Assembly (NCBI RefSeq): GCF_014596745.1
Contig: NZ_JABTCF010000011.1
Coordinates: 62,001 to 126,000 of the forward strand
Direction of reading: 5' to 3'
DNA length: 64,000 nt
Source: Maribacter aquimaris
GTDB lineage: Bacteria > Bacteroidota > Bacteroidia > Flavobacteriales > Flavobacteriaceae
Of the stretch, positions 41,056 to 50,769 are shown piece by piece. A model generated the notes under the pieces. It did not search any database, was not told the DNA's origin, and was given only the letters and a program-made list of their open reading frames with translations. A program made the translations under genes and the position numbers. Numbering within the stretch: position 1 is the stretch's first letter; each line of letters starts with the position of its first letter.

Positions 41056-43289
41056 GCAAGCAAATCAATGTTGCCCTGATAGGCAATCCCAACACTGGTA
41101 AAACGTCTGTTTTTAACCAATTGACCGGACTTAATCAAAAAGTAGGCAATTATCCTGGAATCACTGTTGAGAAAAAGGAAGGGATCTGCAAGCTGCCACG
41201 AGGCGTAAAAGCGCATATCATCGATCTTCCGGGGACCTATAGTCTCAATACCACATCCCTTGATGAGAGTGTCGCCGTTGAACTGCTTTTGAACAAGAAT
41301 GACAAGGACCACCCTGATGTGGCCATTGTTATTTCCGACGTTGAAAACCTAAAACGAAATCTTTTACTGTTCACCCAGATAAAGGACTTGGAAATACCTA
41401 CCATCCTGGTCATAAATATGGCCGATAGGATGGTGCGAAAGGGGATAACATTGGATATTGATCTGATGGAAAAAAAGTTGGATACCAAAATAGCCCTGGT
41501 CAGCACCCGTAAAAAAACCGGCATAGAGCGATTGAAAAAACTGATTGCCGACTATAAAAATCTATCTATTTCCCCAAACGTCGACACCACTGTCATTGCA
41601 CCTGAATATTTTAAAAGTTTACAGGAGACCTTTCCCAATGAAAACCTACACAAACTTTGGTTGGTCATTACCCAGGATGTAAACTTTATGCCCTTGGAAA
41701 AAAAATTGATCAAGGACACTTCATCATTCAATACAAAATCGAAATCCGAACTTAAACGTCTACAACAAAAGGAGACCATTAAAAGATATCAATTTATAAA
41801 CTCCATACTCAAAGAAACTTATAAGGTTGATGCCAATGCAGCCAAAGGATTAAAAGCAACCCTTGACAAAATCCTAACGCATAAGATATTCGGATACCTC
41901 ATTTTCTTTGTGGTACTACTTACGATTTTCCAAGCCATTTATGATTGGAGCAGTATTCCCATGGACGTTATAGATGAAACCTTTGTCTCAGCCAGTGAAT
42001 GGGTAAAAGACTCATTTCCCCCTGGGATGCTCACCAATTTGATTGCTGAGGGAATCCTGTCAGGAATTGGTGGTATTGTTATATTCATTCCACAGATCGC
42101 ATTCCTTTTCTTGTTCATTTCCCTTTTGGAAGAATCAGGTTATATGAGTAGGGTGGTTTTTCTCATGGATCGCGTAATGCGCCCATTCGGGTTAAGTGGT
42201 AAAAGTATTGTTCCCCTGATTTCCGGAACGGCTTGCGCCATCCCCGCCGTCATGGCAACCCGAACCATAGAGAATTGGAAAGAACGTCTGATAACCATAT
42301 TGGTCACGCCTTTTATCACGTGTTCCGCACGGTTGCCCGTATATCTTATCATAATCGCTTTGGTGATACCAGAAGGTCGATTTTTAGGATTGGGCTACCA
42401 GGCCATGACCTTAATGTTATTGTATTTAATAGGATTTGGAGCTGCCATACTTTCCGCCATGGTCTTAAACAAGGTCTTGAAAATCAAAAGTCGCACCTTT
42501 TTCGTAATGGAAATGCCCAATTACAAACTCCCATTGATTAAGAATGTAGCCTATACGGTTTGGGAAAAAACCAAGAGTTTTGTTTTCGGTGCAGGAAAGA
42601 TCATCTTGGCCATATCAATCATATTGTGGTTTTTAGGTTCAAATGGTTTTACGGAAAAGTATGAAAATGCCGATTCCATCATCGAACATCGAATTCAAAC
42701 CGAAGGCTTGTCAGTCTTCAATCAAGAAAGTATAACCAATGACCTTGAAGCATATAAAATCGCCCTGAACGATAGCATAGCCAAAAAGGTGTATACCATT
42801 GGCCCGGAACAGGTAAAAGACTCCATACATAGATTGGATAAGGAATTGTTCGAAAAGGCAAAACATCAGGAAATAGCAAGTTTTAAACTTGAGAATTCCT
42901 ATATAGGCAATATGGGTAAGGCTATAGAACCCATGGTAAGGCCATTGGGCTATGACTGGAAAATCGGTATTGCACTGATTACTTCCTTTGCGGCAAGGGA
43001 AGTTTTTGTAAGTACCTTGGCCACTATTTATAGTGTGGGAAGTGACGAGGAACACACCATAAAAAACAGGATGGCGGCTGAGATGAATGCCAACACCAAT
43101 AAGCCCCTGTTCAATTTGGCTTCGGGCATATCCCTATTGCTTTTTTACGCCTTTGCCATGCAGTGTATGAGTACCTTGGCTGTTGTCAAACGGGAAACCA
43201 ATTCATGGAAATGGCCGGCGGCCCAATTGGTTTTTATGAGTCTTTTTGCTTATATTGTTGCTTTAGTCGCCTATCAATTACTGAAATAG
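41052..43289 (+). CDS. feoB: FeoB, ferrous iron transporter
   Basis: 745 residues. The N-terminal G domain has G1 GNPNTGKTS (residues 11-19), G3 DLPGTYSL and G4 NMAD. A GDI-like helical part follows, then the membrane part with two Gate motifs (SGTACAIPAVMATRTI and ITSFAAREVFVSTLATIY). It imports Fe(II) across the inner membrane. Coupled to feoA by a four-base overlap and followed 1 base later by the small Cys-rich gene. Confidence 0.96.
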   Translation: MSKQINVALIGNPNTGKTSVFNQLTGLNQKVGNYPGITVEKKEGICKLPRGVKAHIIDLPGTYSLNTTSLDESVAVELLLNKNDKDHPDVAIVISDVENLKRNLLLFTQIKDLEIPTILVINMADRMVRKGITLDIDLMEKKLDTKIALVSTRKKTGIERLKKLIADYKNLSISPNVDTTVIAPEYFKSLQETFPNENLHKLWLVITQDVNFMPLEKKLIKDTSSFNTKSKSELKRLQQKETIKRYQFINSILKETYKVDANAAKGLKATLDKILTHKIFGYLIFFVVLLTIFQAIYDWSSIPMDVIDETFVSASEWVKDSFPPGMLTNLIAEGILSGIGGIVIFIPQIAFLFLFISLLEESGYMSRVVFLMDRVMRPFGLSGKSIVPLISGTACAIPAVMATRTIENWKERLITILVTPFITCSARLPVYLIIIALVIPEGRFLGLGYQAMTLMLLYLIGFGAAILSAMVLNKVLKIKSRTFFVMEMPNYKLPLIKNVAYTVWEKTKSFVFGAGKIILAISIILWFLGSNGFTEKYENADSIIEHRIQTEGLSVFNQESITNDLEAYKIALNDSIAKKVYTIGPEQVKDSIHRLDKELFEKAKHQEIASFKLENSYIGNMGKAIEPMVRPLGYDWKIGIALITSFAAREVFVSTLATIYSVGSDEEHTIKNRMAAEMNANTNKPLFNLASGISLLLFYAFAMQCMSTLAVVKRETNSWKWPAAQLVFMSLFAYIVALVAYQLLK

Positions 43290-43290
43290 C

Positions 43291-43440
43291 ATGGAATTAT
43301 TTCAACAAATAGTGGTTTATATTATCGTAGTACTCGCCATAGCGTATATCGTGAACAAATTTCTTTTGCCCAAATCGCTGTTTTCTTCAAAAAAAAGTTC
43401 CAAAAAAGTTTGTGGTGAAGATGGTTGTGGCTGTCATTGA
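43291..43440 (+). CDS. FeoB-associated Cys-rich membrane peptide
   Basis: 49 residues: a single N-terminal transmembrane helix (ELFQQIVVYIIVVLAIAY), a Lys/Ser-rich stretch and the Cys-rich end VCGEDGCGCH. This is the FeoB-associated Cys-rich membrane protein type found after feoB in Bacteroidota; the cysteines probably bind iron or another metal (inference). The start codon comes one base after the feoB stop. Confidence 0.85.
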   Translation: MELFQQIVVYIIVVLAIAYIVNKFLLPKSLFSSKKSSKKVCGEDGCGCH

Positions 43441-43621
43441 AACTAGCCAACAATTTTTATCCCTATCAAAATAAACTGTAACAATCCTAAAGGCAATTCG
43501 TCATCTTATTTGACACCATAGTTCTTAACAAAAAGCTAAATGTGTCATAAAGAAAATAAAAATAGGGCTGACATTCTTTGAAGTATATGTTAGTTTGTTG
43601 ACAACTAATCACCAATCAATC

Positions 43622-45163
43622 ATGGACAAAATTATATTGTGGTTAATCGCCACATTGGTCACCGCTGTTTGTAGCACGGTACAAAGCCAAAACCTTACCT
43701 CACGGATTTTGGATTCCGTTACCCAGGAACCCATACCCTACGTAACCGTACAATTGAATAAAAAAGGGGTAATAACCAATGAGGAAGGCCGTTTTAGTTT
43801 TCTCTTGGATGAAAATGTCTCAGAAACCGATTCCCTCTTCGTTTCATGCATCGGTTACGCCTCGATTGGCAGACCCTTGAAGGAATTCCCTGATAATGTA
43901 ATTTACCTAAGTCCAAAGGCTATAGAACTCAATCCGGTCATTGTGACCAACAAAAATTACACTGCCAAGGAAATCATAGCCTTGGTACAAGAAAACCTCG
44001 ATAAGAATTACAATAAAGATCTTAGTAAAAAAAGATTGTTCTTTAGGGATTCTTACTTTCAGAATTTTTACAAAACCGACTATACCTTCCTAAAATCGAC
44101 CATCAAGGAACTCAATAAAAAATTCTTGGACAGTGTTCTTAACACCATCCCGAAAAAATCGAGTTATTATACAGAGATTCTCTGTGACCTATACGGCAAC
44201 TACGAAGGTGAGGACCAAAAAATAAATATCCTTAAAGCCTCTGAACTCTATGATAAAAGCAAAGAGCTCGATTATGATAAATTAGAGGAAAAATTCAACG
44301 AGATTATAAAATCGAATATCAAAAGGGACTCTTACTTCAAAATCAAATCAGGATTAATCGGTACCAAAATCAAAGGTGAGGATTTTGATGAGATCTTTGA
44401 ATCCGACATCGATTCAACAGACCAGGCCGCCTTGAAAAAAGAGTTGGAGGAAAAGAAAAAAAGAGAGGAAAAGCGTAAGACCAATTTTGCGAAATACCGT
44501 AAAAACAGCATTGTGGATATGATGCAAGACCTTTTTTATTTAGAGGATTCCCCCCTGAATTTCATCAACAAATCCAGAAAATACGATTTCACCATAAAAG
44601 ACTTTACCTATATGGGCGATGACCCCGTTTATATATTGGAATTCGTACCTGACGGCAGTGCCGATTACAGCGGAAAACTCTTTATCAATGCCGATGATTT
44701 TGCCGTAATGCGATTGGATTATGAAAACGTAAAACCCTTGAAGAAATTCAATCTATTGGGCATAAGTATGAAACAATATTTGGGGAAGGGTAAAATAATC
44801 TTCAGCAAATCGGAGGATGGCAAATACAACCTGCGTTTTCTCGAACAGGAAGAGGGCACTAAAGTGGGGATTCGTAGACCTTTGAAAATCATAGAAAAGA
44901 ACAAACATGTCAAAGGCAGGAACAAACAAAACGAACTTTCGGTTAAACTGGATATGGGTACGGCCGGCACAAATAAACGTGAACTTATTGTATTTGATTC
45001 CAACCCAATATCCACTGCGACCTATGAGGCATTTACAGAGAACAATGCCGTTTTGCCAACATACATGCCAAGTTATGACCCGGAATTTTGGAAAGGCCAA
45101 ACCATTATAGAGCCTAACCAGGCCATACGTGAATTCACTTCTTCAGAAGAAATCGCAAAATAG
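43622..45163 (+). CDS. Exported protein with CarboxypepD_reg-like N-terminal domain
   Basis: 513 residues from the ATG at 43622. Signal peptide of about 23 residues (ending VQSQ), then an Ig-like carboxypeptidase-regulatory domain (ILDSVTQEPIPYVTVQL, GVITNEEGRFSFLLDE). The large remainder is charged and helical in the middle (KEELEEKKKREEKRKTNFAK-like stretch near 275-300) and beta-rich at the end (YDFTIKDFTYMGDDPVYILE). Such proteins are common outer-membrane-associated Bacteroidota proteins without known activity. It is separated by 181 bases from the feo genes, so likely independent. Confidence 0.75.
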   Translation: MDKIILWLIATLVTAVCSTVQSQNLTSRILDSVTQEPIPYVTVQLNKKGVITNEEGRFSFLLDENVSETDSLFVSCIGYASIGRPLKEFPDNVIYLSPKAIELNPVIVTNKNYTAKEIIALVQENLDKNYNKDLSKKRLFFRDSYFQNFYKTDYTFLKSTIKELNKKFLDSVLNTIPKKSSYYTEILCDLYGNYEGEDQKINILKASELYDKSKELDYDKLEEKFNEIIKSNIKRDSYFKIKSGLIGTKIKGEDFDEIFESDIDSTDQAALKKELEEKKKREEKRKTNFAKYRKNSIVDMMQDLFYLEDSPLNFINKSRKYDFTIKDFTYMGDDPVYILEFVPDGSADYSGKLFINADDFAVMRLDYENVKPLKKFNLLGISMKQYLGKGKIIFSKSEDGKYNLRFLEQEEGTKVGIRRPLKIIEKNKHVKGRNKQNELSVKLDMGTAGTNKRELIVFDSNPISTATYEAFTENNAVLPTYMPSYDPEFWKGQTIIEPNQAIREFTSSEEIAK

Positions 45164-45166
45164 CCC

Positions 45167-45553
45167 TTAGATTAGATTGGCAATGAAATTATAACACAGA
45201 AGCCCCCATCCTATCACCAAAAGTAGTCCGCCTAAAGGTGTTACAGGGCCAAGGAAGGCCATATTCTTTCCTTTTGACTTCCCTATCACCAATAGATAAA
45301 TACTGAATGAAAACAATAGTATACCAAAAGTAAAACAGTAGATCATATATCGCTGTACATCAGTATCGAGGTTAAGGTTAAAACTTAGGACCAATAACAA
45401 AATGGCATGGTACATCTGATATTTTACACCGGTTTCAAAACTTTTAAGCTGATCTTCGTTCAACGACTTTTTTAAGGCATGGGCTCCAAAAGCACCAAGA
45501 ATAACCGCAAATAAACCTAGAAGGGAACCAACAACCTGAGCGAAAAGAACCAT
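45167..45553 (-). CDS. DUF423 family small membrane protein
   Basis: 128 residues with four hydrophobic helices and the family's hallmark AVILGAFGAHALKKSL, TGVKYQMYHAILLL and FLGPVTPLGGLLLVIGW. Function not established. Converges on the preceding gene with a 3-base gap. Confidence 0.9.
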   Translation of the reverse strand: MVLFAQVVGSLLGLFAVILGAFGAHALKKSLNEDQLKSFETGVKYQMYHAILLLVLSFNLNLDTDVQRYMIYCFTFGILLFSFSIYLLVIGKSKGKNMAFLGPVTPLGGLLLVIGWGLLCYNFIANLI

Positions 45554-45674
45554 TTGAAAAATTTTAGCCCTAAGATAATTAAACCCTTTGGAGTAAAAGT
45601 GGCTTTTCGTCTTATTCGTGCCTAAATGAAATGGGAAAGTCCGTTTTTAAAACCAATTTACACTTGAACCTGCC

Positions 45675-46100
45675 CTATTGGGCACTATCGATTCTTTGTT
45701 TCAGCAGATTGAACAATTGATCTGTTTTTAGACTATCGGCGTAATTCATATAGAATTTTAAAGAATCATTATAAACCAACTTGATTTTGCGGTTCGATAG
45801 GTTATCGACATATACATTGACTTTCTTATCGGTCAACGAATCCTTGAACTCACGAAAAATCCCCTTTTCCTTTTCCCAGGCAGAAAACCCGTTCAGCCGT
45901 TCCATCGGGGGAATCTTATCGATCCACAGCACACTATCCAATTGTGCATAGCTGATTTTCTTATAATAAAATCCTGATAGGATCTTAAGTTTATCCTGTT
46001 CTACCTTTGTCCAATTTTTATAATGGGCAAGAAAGGCCATAAGGCAAACAATGACAGTTAAAACCATGACCACATTCCAGAAGGGAAATCCTTTTTTCAC
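45675..46100 (-). CDS. Hypothetical membrane-anchored protein
   Basis: 141 residues: one N-terminal hydrophobic helix (FWNVVMVLTVIVCLMAFLAH) followed by a small charged domain (KIPPMERLNGFSAWEKEKGI, VYVDNLSNRKIKLVYND). No family recognised. It starts 6 bases after the S9 peptidase stop, so is probably co-transcribed with it. Confidence 0.65.
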   Translation of the reverse strand: MKKGFPFWNVVMVLTVIVCLMAFLAHYKNWTKVEQDKLKILSGFYYKKISYAQLDSVLWIDKIPPMERLNGFSAWEKEKGIFREFKDSLTDKKVNVYVDNLSNRKIKLVYNDSLKFYMNYADSLKTDQLFNLLKQRIDSAQ

Positions 46101-46106
46101 TATTTA

Positions 46107-48143
46107 TTATTTTAGGGTATTAAATTTATCAAACCAAGCCAATGTATGTGCAATCTTCGTAATTAAATTGCTTGGCCTATTGGCTATACCATGGCTCGCA
46201 TTGGGTATTTCAACAAAAACCGTTTCTTTTTTCCTTAATTTAAGGGCATGGTACAATTGTTTGGCCTCACTGGGTGGCGTTCTTAAATCATCCATCCCTA
46301 CCATGACCATGGTCGGGGTTTCTATATTACCAACGAGTGAAAGTGGGGAAAATTTCCAGTACCCTTCGAAATTTTCCCAAGGTTGACCGGGGTAACGCGA
46401 GTTCGCATACCCGAAATAATTATCGGCGACCAAGGTTTTGCTGATCCAGTTCATCACCGGTTTGGCTACCACCGCAGCTTCAAACCGATTGTTTTTTCCT
46501 ATGATCCAAGCCGTCATTATTCCACCGGCACTACCACCGGTTACAAACAATTGGTCTTCACTGGCAATTCCCTTGGCAATACAATAATCAACCCCATCCA
46601 TCACATCCTGATAATCATCGCCAGGATAATTGTTGTATAGTAAGTTGCCAAATTCCTCTCCGTAACTGGTACTACCCCGTGCATTGGGATAGAAAACCAC
46701 ATAACCCGCGGCGGCATACAACTGCATTTCCACAGAAAAGCGATCACCATAATTTAAAATGGGTCCGCCATGGTTCTCGACTAAAAAGGGGTATGTCTGC
46801 GAAGCGTCGTATCCTGGGGGATAGACGACCCAACCTTGAATATCGCGTTGGTCAACCGTTGACGTATACCAAATCTCCTCTACCTTACCTAAATTTCTAT
46901 AATCCAATAACCCTTTATTCAAGTGGGTTATCCTAAGTGGTTCTTTATCCTTGGGTTTTATAACTGCCAAATCCGCAGGGTATTCCGGTCTTGTCTTGGT
47001 GAAAACGATCGTGCCATTCTTTGATCTACTGAAAGAACCACTGGCATATGGTCTTCCGATGGTGGTACCTCCCAAATCATCGGCAAGCTTTGATACTTTA
47101 CCACTTAGGGTAATATATCCTATTTTACTATTGCCTTTATCATCGAAGGTAAAATAGAGTCCCTCACTTTTACGATCCCAAACAATATTGGCAACACCTC
47201 TATCCAATTCCTGGGAAATTACACGTTGATTTCTGCCGTCGGCATCCATAAGATAGAGGCGCCGCACCTGATAGGCCTGCACCTGATCATCATAGCCGAT
47301 ATAGGCAATGTGTTTCCCATTGGGGGACACCGTTGGACTGGTGTCGGGTCCTTTTCTATTGGTTAGGGTCGTTATGATTCCATTTTGAACCCCAACCCCA
47401 TAAATCTCACTGTTTCTAAAATCATATTCCCAGTCCTTATTTCTATTGGCAGAAAAGTAAATCGTATCCGCGTTGGGACCCCAACTTAATTTCCCCCTAT
47501 GATGAAAATCACCTGAGGTAAGTTGCCGTGGTGCCCCGCCGTCGGCAGGTATGGTAAAAATATGGCTGAATCCGGGATTTATGTATCCCCGACCATCAGC
47601 TTCGTGATAAAGTCTATCTGTAATCCTCGGTGACTCCGCCCACTTTGCCCCTTTTGGCTTTTTGGGCATTTGGGCGACAACAGGTGGCTTCGTTTCCAAT
47701 TTCATTGAAAATGCCAATTGATCCCCTTTTGGCGACCAGGTCAGGGAAGATGGAGTGGATTCCAACTGTGAAATTTTAGCCGTCTTTCCCGTATTGACCC
47801 AATACATGTAAATTTCAGAACCCTCGTCCGTACTACTTACAAAAGCCAATCTATCCCCATTGGGCGACCATCTTGGACTAAATTCCCCCGTTTCTTTGGC
47901 GGTGAGTTTTTGATGTTGTGAGCCATCGGTCCTGATCATCCACAAATTACCAACAGCCCTGTCCTTCATGATATCCATACCCATCCTACGATATACAATT
48001 AAATCACCATTGGGGGAAATCTGGGGGTCCGATGCGTATTGTAGGTCAAAAAGATCCAGGTAAGTAAACTCCTTTTTTTGGGCATTTCCATAAAAAAAGA
48101 AACATAAGATCAAAAGTAGGATAGGTAGGCTTTTATATCGCAT
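46107..48143 (-). CDS. S9 family peptidase (prolyl oligopeptidase type), exported
   Basis: 678 residues. Signal peptide of about 21 residues (LCFFFYGNAQ). The N-terminal beta-propeller has TolB/DPP-like repeats (SPNGDLIVYR, RWSPNGDRLAFVS, LTWSPKGDQLAFS, SPTVSPNGKHIAYIG). The C-terminal alpha/beta hydrolase has the nucleophile in TGGSAGGIM, Asp in MVGMDDLRTPPSEA and His in IPNASHGIA. It should cleave short peptides in the periplasm or at the surface. Followed on the same strand by the small hypothetical gene. Confidence 0.93.
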   Translation of the reverse strand: MRYKSLPILLLILCFFFYGNAQKKEFTYLDLFDLQYASDPQISPNGDLIVYRRMGMDIMKDRAVGNLWMIRTDGSQHQKLTAKETGEFSPRWSPNGDRLAFVSSTDEGSEIYMYWVNTGKTAKISQLESTPSSLTWSPKGDQLAFSMKLETKPPVVAQMPKKPKGAKWAESPRITDRLYHEADGRGYINPGFSHIFTIPADGGAPRQLTSGDFHHRGKLSWGPNADTIYFSANRNKDWEYDFRNSEIYGVGVQNGIITTLTNRKGPDTSPTVSPNGKHIAYIGYDDQVQAYQVRRLYLMDADGRNQRVISQELDRGVANIVWDRKSEGLYFTFDDKGNSKIGYITLSGKVSKLADDLGGTTIGRPYASGSFSRSKNGTIVFTKTRPEYPADLAVIKPKDKEPLRITHLNKGLLDYRNLGKVEEIWYTSTVDQRDIQGWVVYPPGYDASQTYPFLVENHGGPILNYGDRFSVEMQLYAAAGYVVFYPNARGSTSYGEEFGNLLYNNYPGDDYQDVMDGVDYCIAKGIASEDQLFVTGGSAGGIMTAWIIGKNNRFEAAVVAKPVMNWISKTLVADNYFGYANSRYPGQPWENFEGYWKFSPLSLVGNIETPTMVMVGMDDLRTPPSEAKQLYHALKLRKKETVFVEIPNASHGIANRPSNLITKIAHTLAWFDKFNTLK

Positions 48144-48443
48144 GACTAAAAAAATAATGATTAGCTAAACTTAAGCAATAACCCACATTATACAAAGCGA
48201 TTAAAGATATCGCTTTAAAGATGGGGAATGTATAAAAACCACAACCCTTAAGACCCTTTGCGATTATATCCATTATATATAACCTATTGCATTTATAACA
48301 GGCCATTTAGAATTATCCAAAACCAAACTTATCCCTACGACAGCATCGAAAATCTTAAATTTCTTAACATAATTATCCTTGTGGATAAATACAAATCCTT
48401 AATTTTGCCCTTATTTTTAATTTGTCTAAATAAACATAGTGAC
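48144..48443. other. 300-base divergent intergenic region with promoter
   Basis: Between the minus-strand S9 peptidase and the plus-strand TonB receptor. It contains the receptor promoter (48379-48407). An open frame runs through its second half but starts far from any ribosome-binding-like site and lacks signal-peptide features, so is not counted as part of the receptor. Confidence 0.6.
48379..48407 (+). promoter_or_regulatory. Promoter of the TonB-dependent receptor
   Basis: TTG (48379-48381), 18 bases, TAATTTTG (48400-48407), a full match to the Bacteroidota consensus, 36 bases before the ATG at 48444. This decides the start against the longer frame from 48258. Confidence 0.65.
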
Positions 48444-50708
48444 ATGAAGCCGATATTCCTATTATTTACACTCCTATTGTTGGTCCCATTTATCATGACC
48501 GCACAAGATGCCCAAATAAAAGGTACTATTACCGAATCGGGTTTCCCCATTCCCTATGCAAATGTTTTTCTAGAAGGAACCGGTATTGGGAACTCAAGTA
48601 ATGATAATGGTGGTTATACCATTGCCAACATAAAGCCTGGAATATATTCCCTAAAAGTATCGGTAGTAGGTTATCTTCCTTATTCAAAACAAATTGAACT
48701 TCATACTAATGAGTCGAAAGTGCTCAATATTGAACTTAAACCAAGCACCGAACAACTAGAGGAAATGGTAGTCACCGGAACACTAAAGGCGGTCAGCAGG
48801 TCCGAAAGTCCTGTACCCGTAGAAGTTTATAGTCCTACTTTCCTAAAAAAGAATCCGACAGCAAGCATATTCGAAGCTCTTCAAAACGTTAATGGGGTTA
48901 GACCCCAGATCAATTGCAACATTTGCAACACCGGTGATATTCACATTAATGGCCTGGAAGGCCCTTACACCCTGGTTTTAATTGATGGAATGCCCATAGT
49001 TAGTGGGCTAGGAACTGTCTATGGTCTGTCAGGTATACCAAATTCTTTGATAGAGCAAGTAGAAATCGTAAAAGGACCTGCATCCAGTTTGTATGGGAGT
49101 GAAGCCGTTGGTGGACTTATTAATGTCATTACCAAAAGTACTGGGACAGCACCACTCTTTTTTGCCGATAGTTTTGTATCTGATTGGGGCGAATTCAATG
49201 TAGATGTTGGCACCAAGATCAATTTTGGAAAAAAGACGGATGCCCTTTTAGGAATAAACTATTTCAATTATAGTAATCCCATCGACAACAATAATGATAA
49301 TTTCACTGATTTAGCACTTCAAGATCGAATTTCCATTTTTCAGAAATGGAATTTCAAGAGAGAAAATAACCGCATATTTTCTCTAGCAGGCCGCTATTTT
49401 TATGAAGACCGTTGGGGTGGGGAAATGCAATGGACACCGGAATATCGAGGGGGTGATGAAATCTATGGCGAAAGTATTTACACCAGTAGATGGGAAATTC
49501 TTGGTAAATATGAACTGCCTATCGACGAAAAAGTATTGTTTTCATTCTCGTATAACGACCATCATCAAAATTCCGCCTACGGCAATACTCCCTACCTTGC
49601 TGATCAACGTATAGGATTTGGACAATTCACATGGGACAAAACCGTTGGGACCCACGATATGCTCTTCGGTGCTGCCCTAAAATACACCTATTACGACGAC
49701 AACACAACGGCAACCGATATTGCCGATGAAGTGGTTATTCCGAGCTTTTTTGTCCAAGATGAGATTCAACTGGCCGAAAAACATTCCCTACTTTTCGGTA
49801 TGCGGTACGATTATGACAAGCGGCATGGTAGTATTTACACTCCACGAACTGCCTATCGATGGAAAATGTCCAATAATGATATTCTACGTTTCAATGCCGG
49901 CACCGGATTCCGTGTTGTGAACCTATTCGCAGAAGAACACGCTTCCTTGAACGGTGCAAGGGACGTTATTGTTACCGAGGAACTGAAACCTGAGCGTTCA
50001 TACAATTTCAATCTTAATTATTTAAAAAAGATTTATACTGACAACGGTACATTTATAGGTCTAGATGCTTCCTTATTCTATACCCACTTCACGAATATCA
50101 TTCTCCCTGATTACGATACCAATCCGAATCAGATCATTTACGACAATTTGGATGGGAAATCCATTTCCAAAGGAATAAGTGCCAATGTTGATGTTGCCTT
50201 TCCTAGTGGCTTGAAATTGTTATTAGGGGCCACGGTACAAGACGTTAGTGCCACGGAAAACGGTATTAAACAGGATCAAATCCTAACAGAAAGCTATACG
50301 GGTACTTGGAATGTATCCTATACCCATAGACCTTGGAACCTTAGTATTGACTATACGGGAAACTTATACGGACCTATGCGTTTACCCCTTTTGGGCGATG
50401 CCGATCCGAGAAAAGAATACTCACCGGTCTGGAGCATTCAAAATATCCAATTCACCTATAAAGGCATTAAAAACTTTGAGTTTTATGGCGGCGTTAAAAA
50501 TTTATTGGACTGGACTCCCAATCGCGGAAACCCATTCATCATAGCTAGGGCAGATGATCCCTTTGACAAAAATGTGACCTTTGACAATAACGGCGATGTT
50601 GTTGCAACAGCCGACAATCCTTATGCCCTAACTTTTGACCCTGCATACATTTATGGCCCTAACCAAGGCCTACGTACATTCTTTGGATTGCGTTATCGAT
50701 TGGATTAA
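48444..50708 (+). CDS. TonB-dependent outer-membrane receptor
   Basis: 754 residues from the ATG at 48444. Signal peptide (PFIMTAQ), CarboxypepD_reg-like domain (AQIKGTITESGFPIPYANVF), TonB box region (EEMVVTGTLKAVSRSES), plug with INCNICNTGDIHINGLEG, VLIDGMPIVSGL and EIVKGPASSLYGSEAVGG, then a 22-strand-type barrel ending GLRTFFGLRYRLD. The NCNICNTGDIHINGLEG plug type is common among flavobacterial receptors for metal complexes or small cofactors. The ligand cannot be assigned. Expected in the outer membrane, energised by TonB-ExbBD. Confidence 0.93.
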   Translation: MKPIFLLFTLLLLVPFIMTAQDAQIKGTITESGFPIPYANVFLEGTGIGNSSNDNGGYTIANIKPGIYSLKVSVVGYLPYSKQIELHTNESKVLNIELKPSTEQLEEMVVTGTLKAVSRSESPVPVEVYSPTFLKKNPTASIFEALQNVNGVRPQINCNICNTGDIHINGLEGPYTLVLIDGMPIVSGLGTVYGLSGIPNSLIEQVEIVKGPASSLYGSEAVGGLINVITKSTGTAPLFFADSFVSDWGEFNVDVGTKINFGKKTDALLGINYFNYSNPIDNNNDNFTDLALQDRISIFQKWNFKRENNRIFSLAGRYFYEDRWGGEMQWTPEYRGGDEIYGESIYTSRWEILGKYELPIDEKVLFSFSYNDHHQNSAYGNTPYLADQRIGFGQFTWDKTVGTHDMLFGAALKYTYYDDNTTATDIADEVVIPSFFVQDEIQLAEKHSLLFGMRYDYDKRHGSIYTPRTAYRWKMSNNDILRFNAGTGFRVVNLFAEEHASLNGARDVIVTEELKPERSYNFNLNYLKKIYTDNGTFIGLDASLFYTHFTNIILPDYDTNPNQIIYDNLDGKSISKGISANVDVAFPSGLKLLLGATVQDVSATENGIKQDQILTESYTGTWNVSYTHRPWNLSIDYTGNLYGPMRLPLLGDADPRKEYSPVWSIQNIQFTYKGIKNFEFYGGVKNLLDWTPNRGNPFIIARADDPFDKNVTFDNNGDVVATADNPYALTFDPAYIYGPNQGLRTFFGLRYRLD

Positions 50709-50769
50709 TTATGAATAAGCTTTAGGGAAATGCCTATTTTTGAAAAGCAACTTTCATAGGTAACCACAA

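Noticed and set aside
48258-48443. Longer N-terminus for the TonB receptor
   Set aside because: It covers the promoter at 48379-48407 and would bury the signal peptide that begins at 48444.
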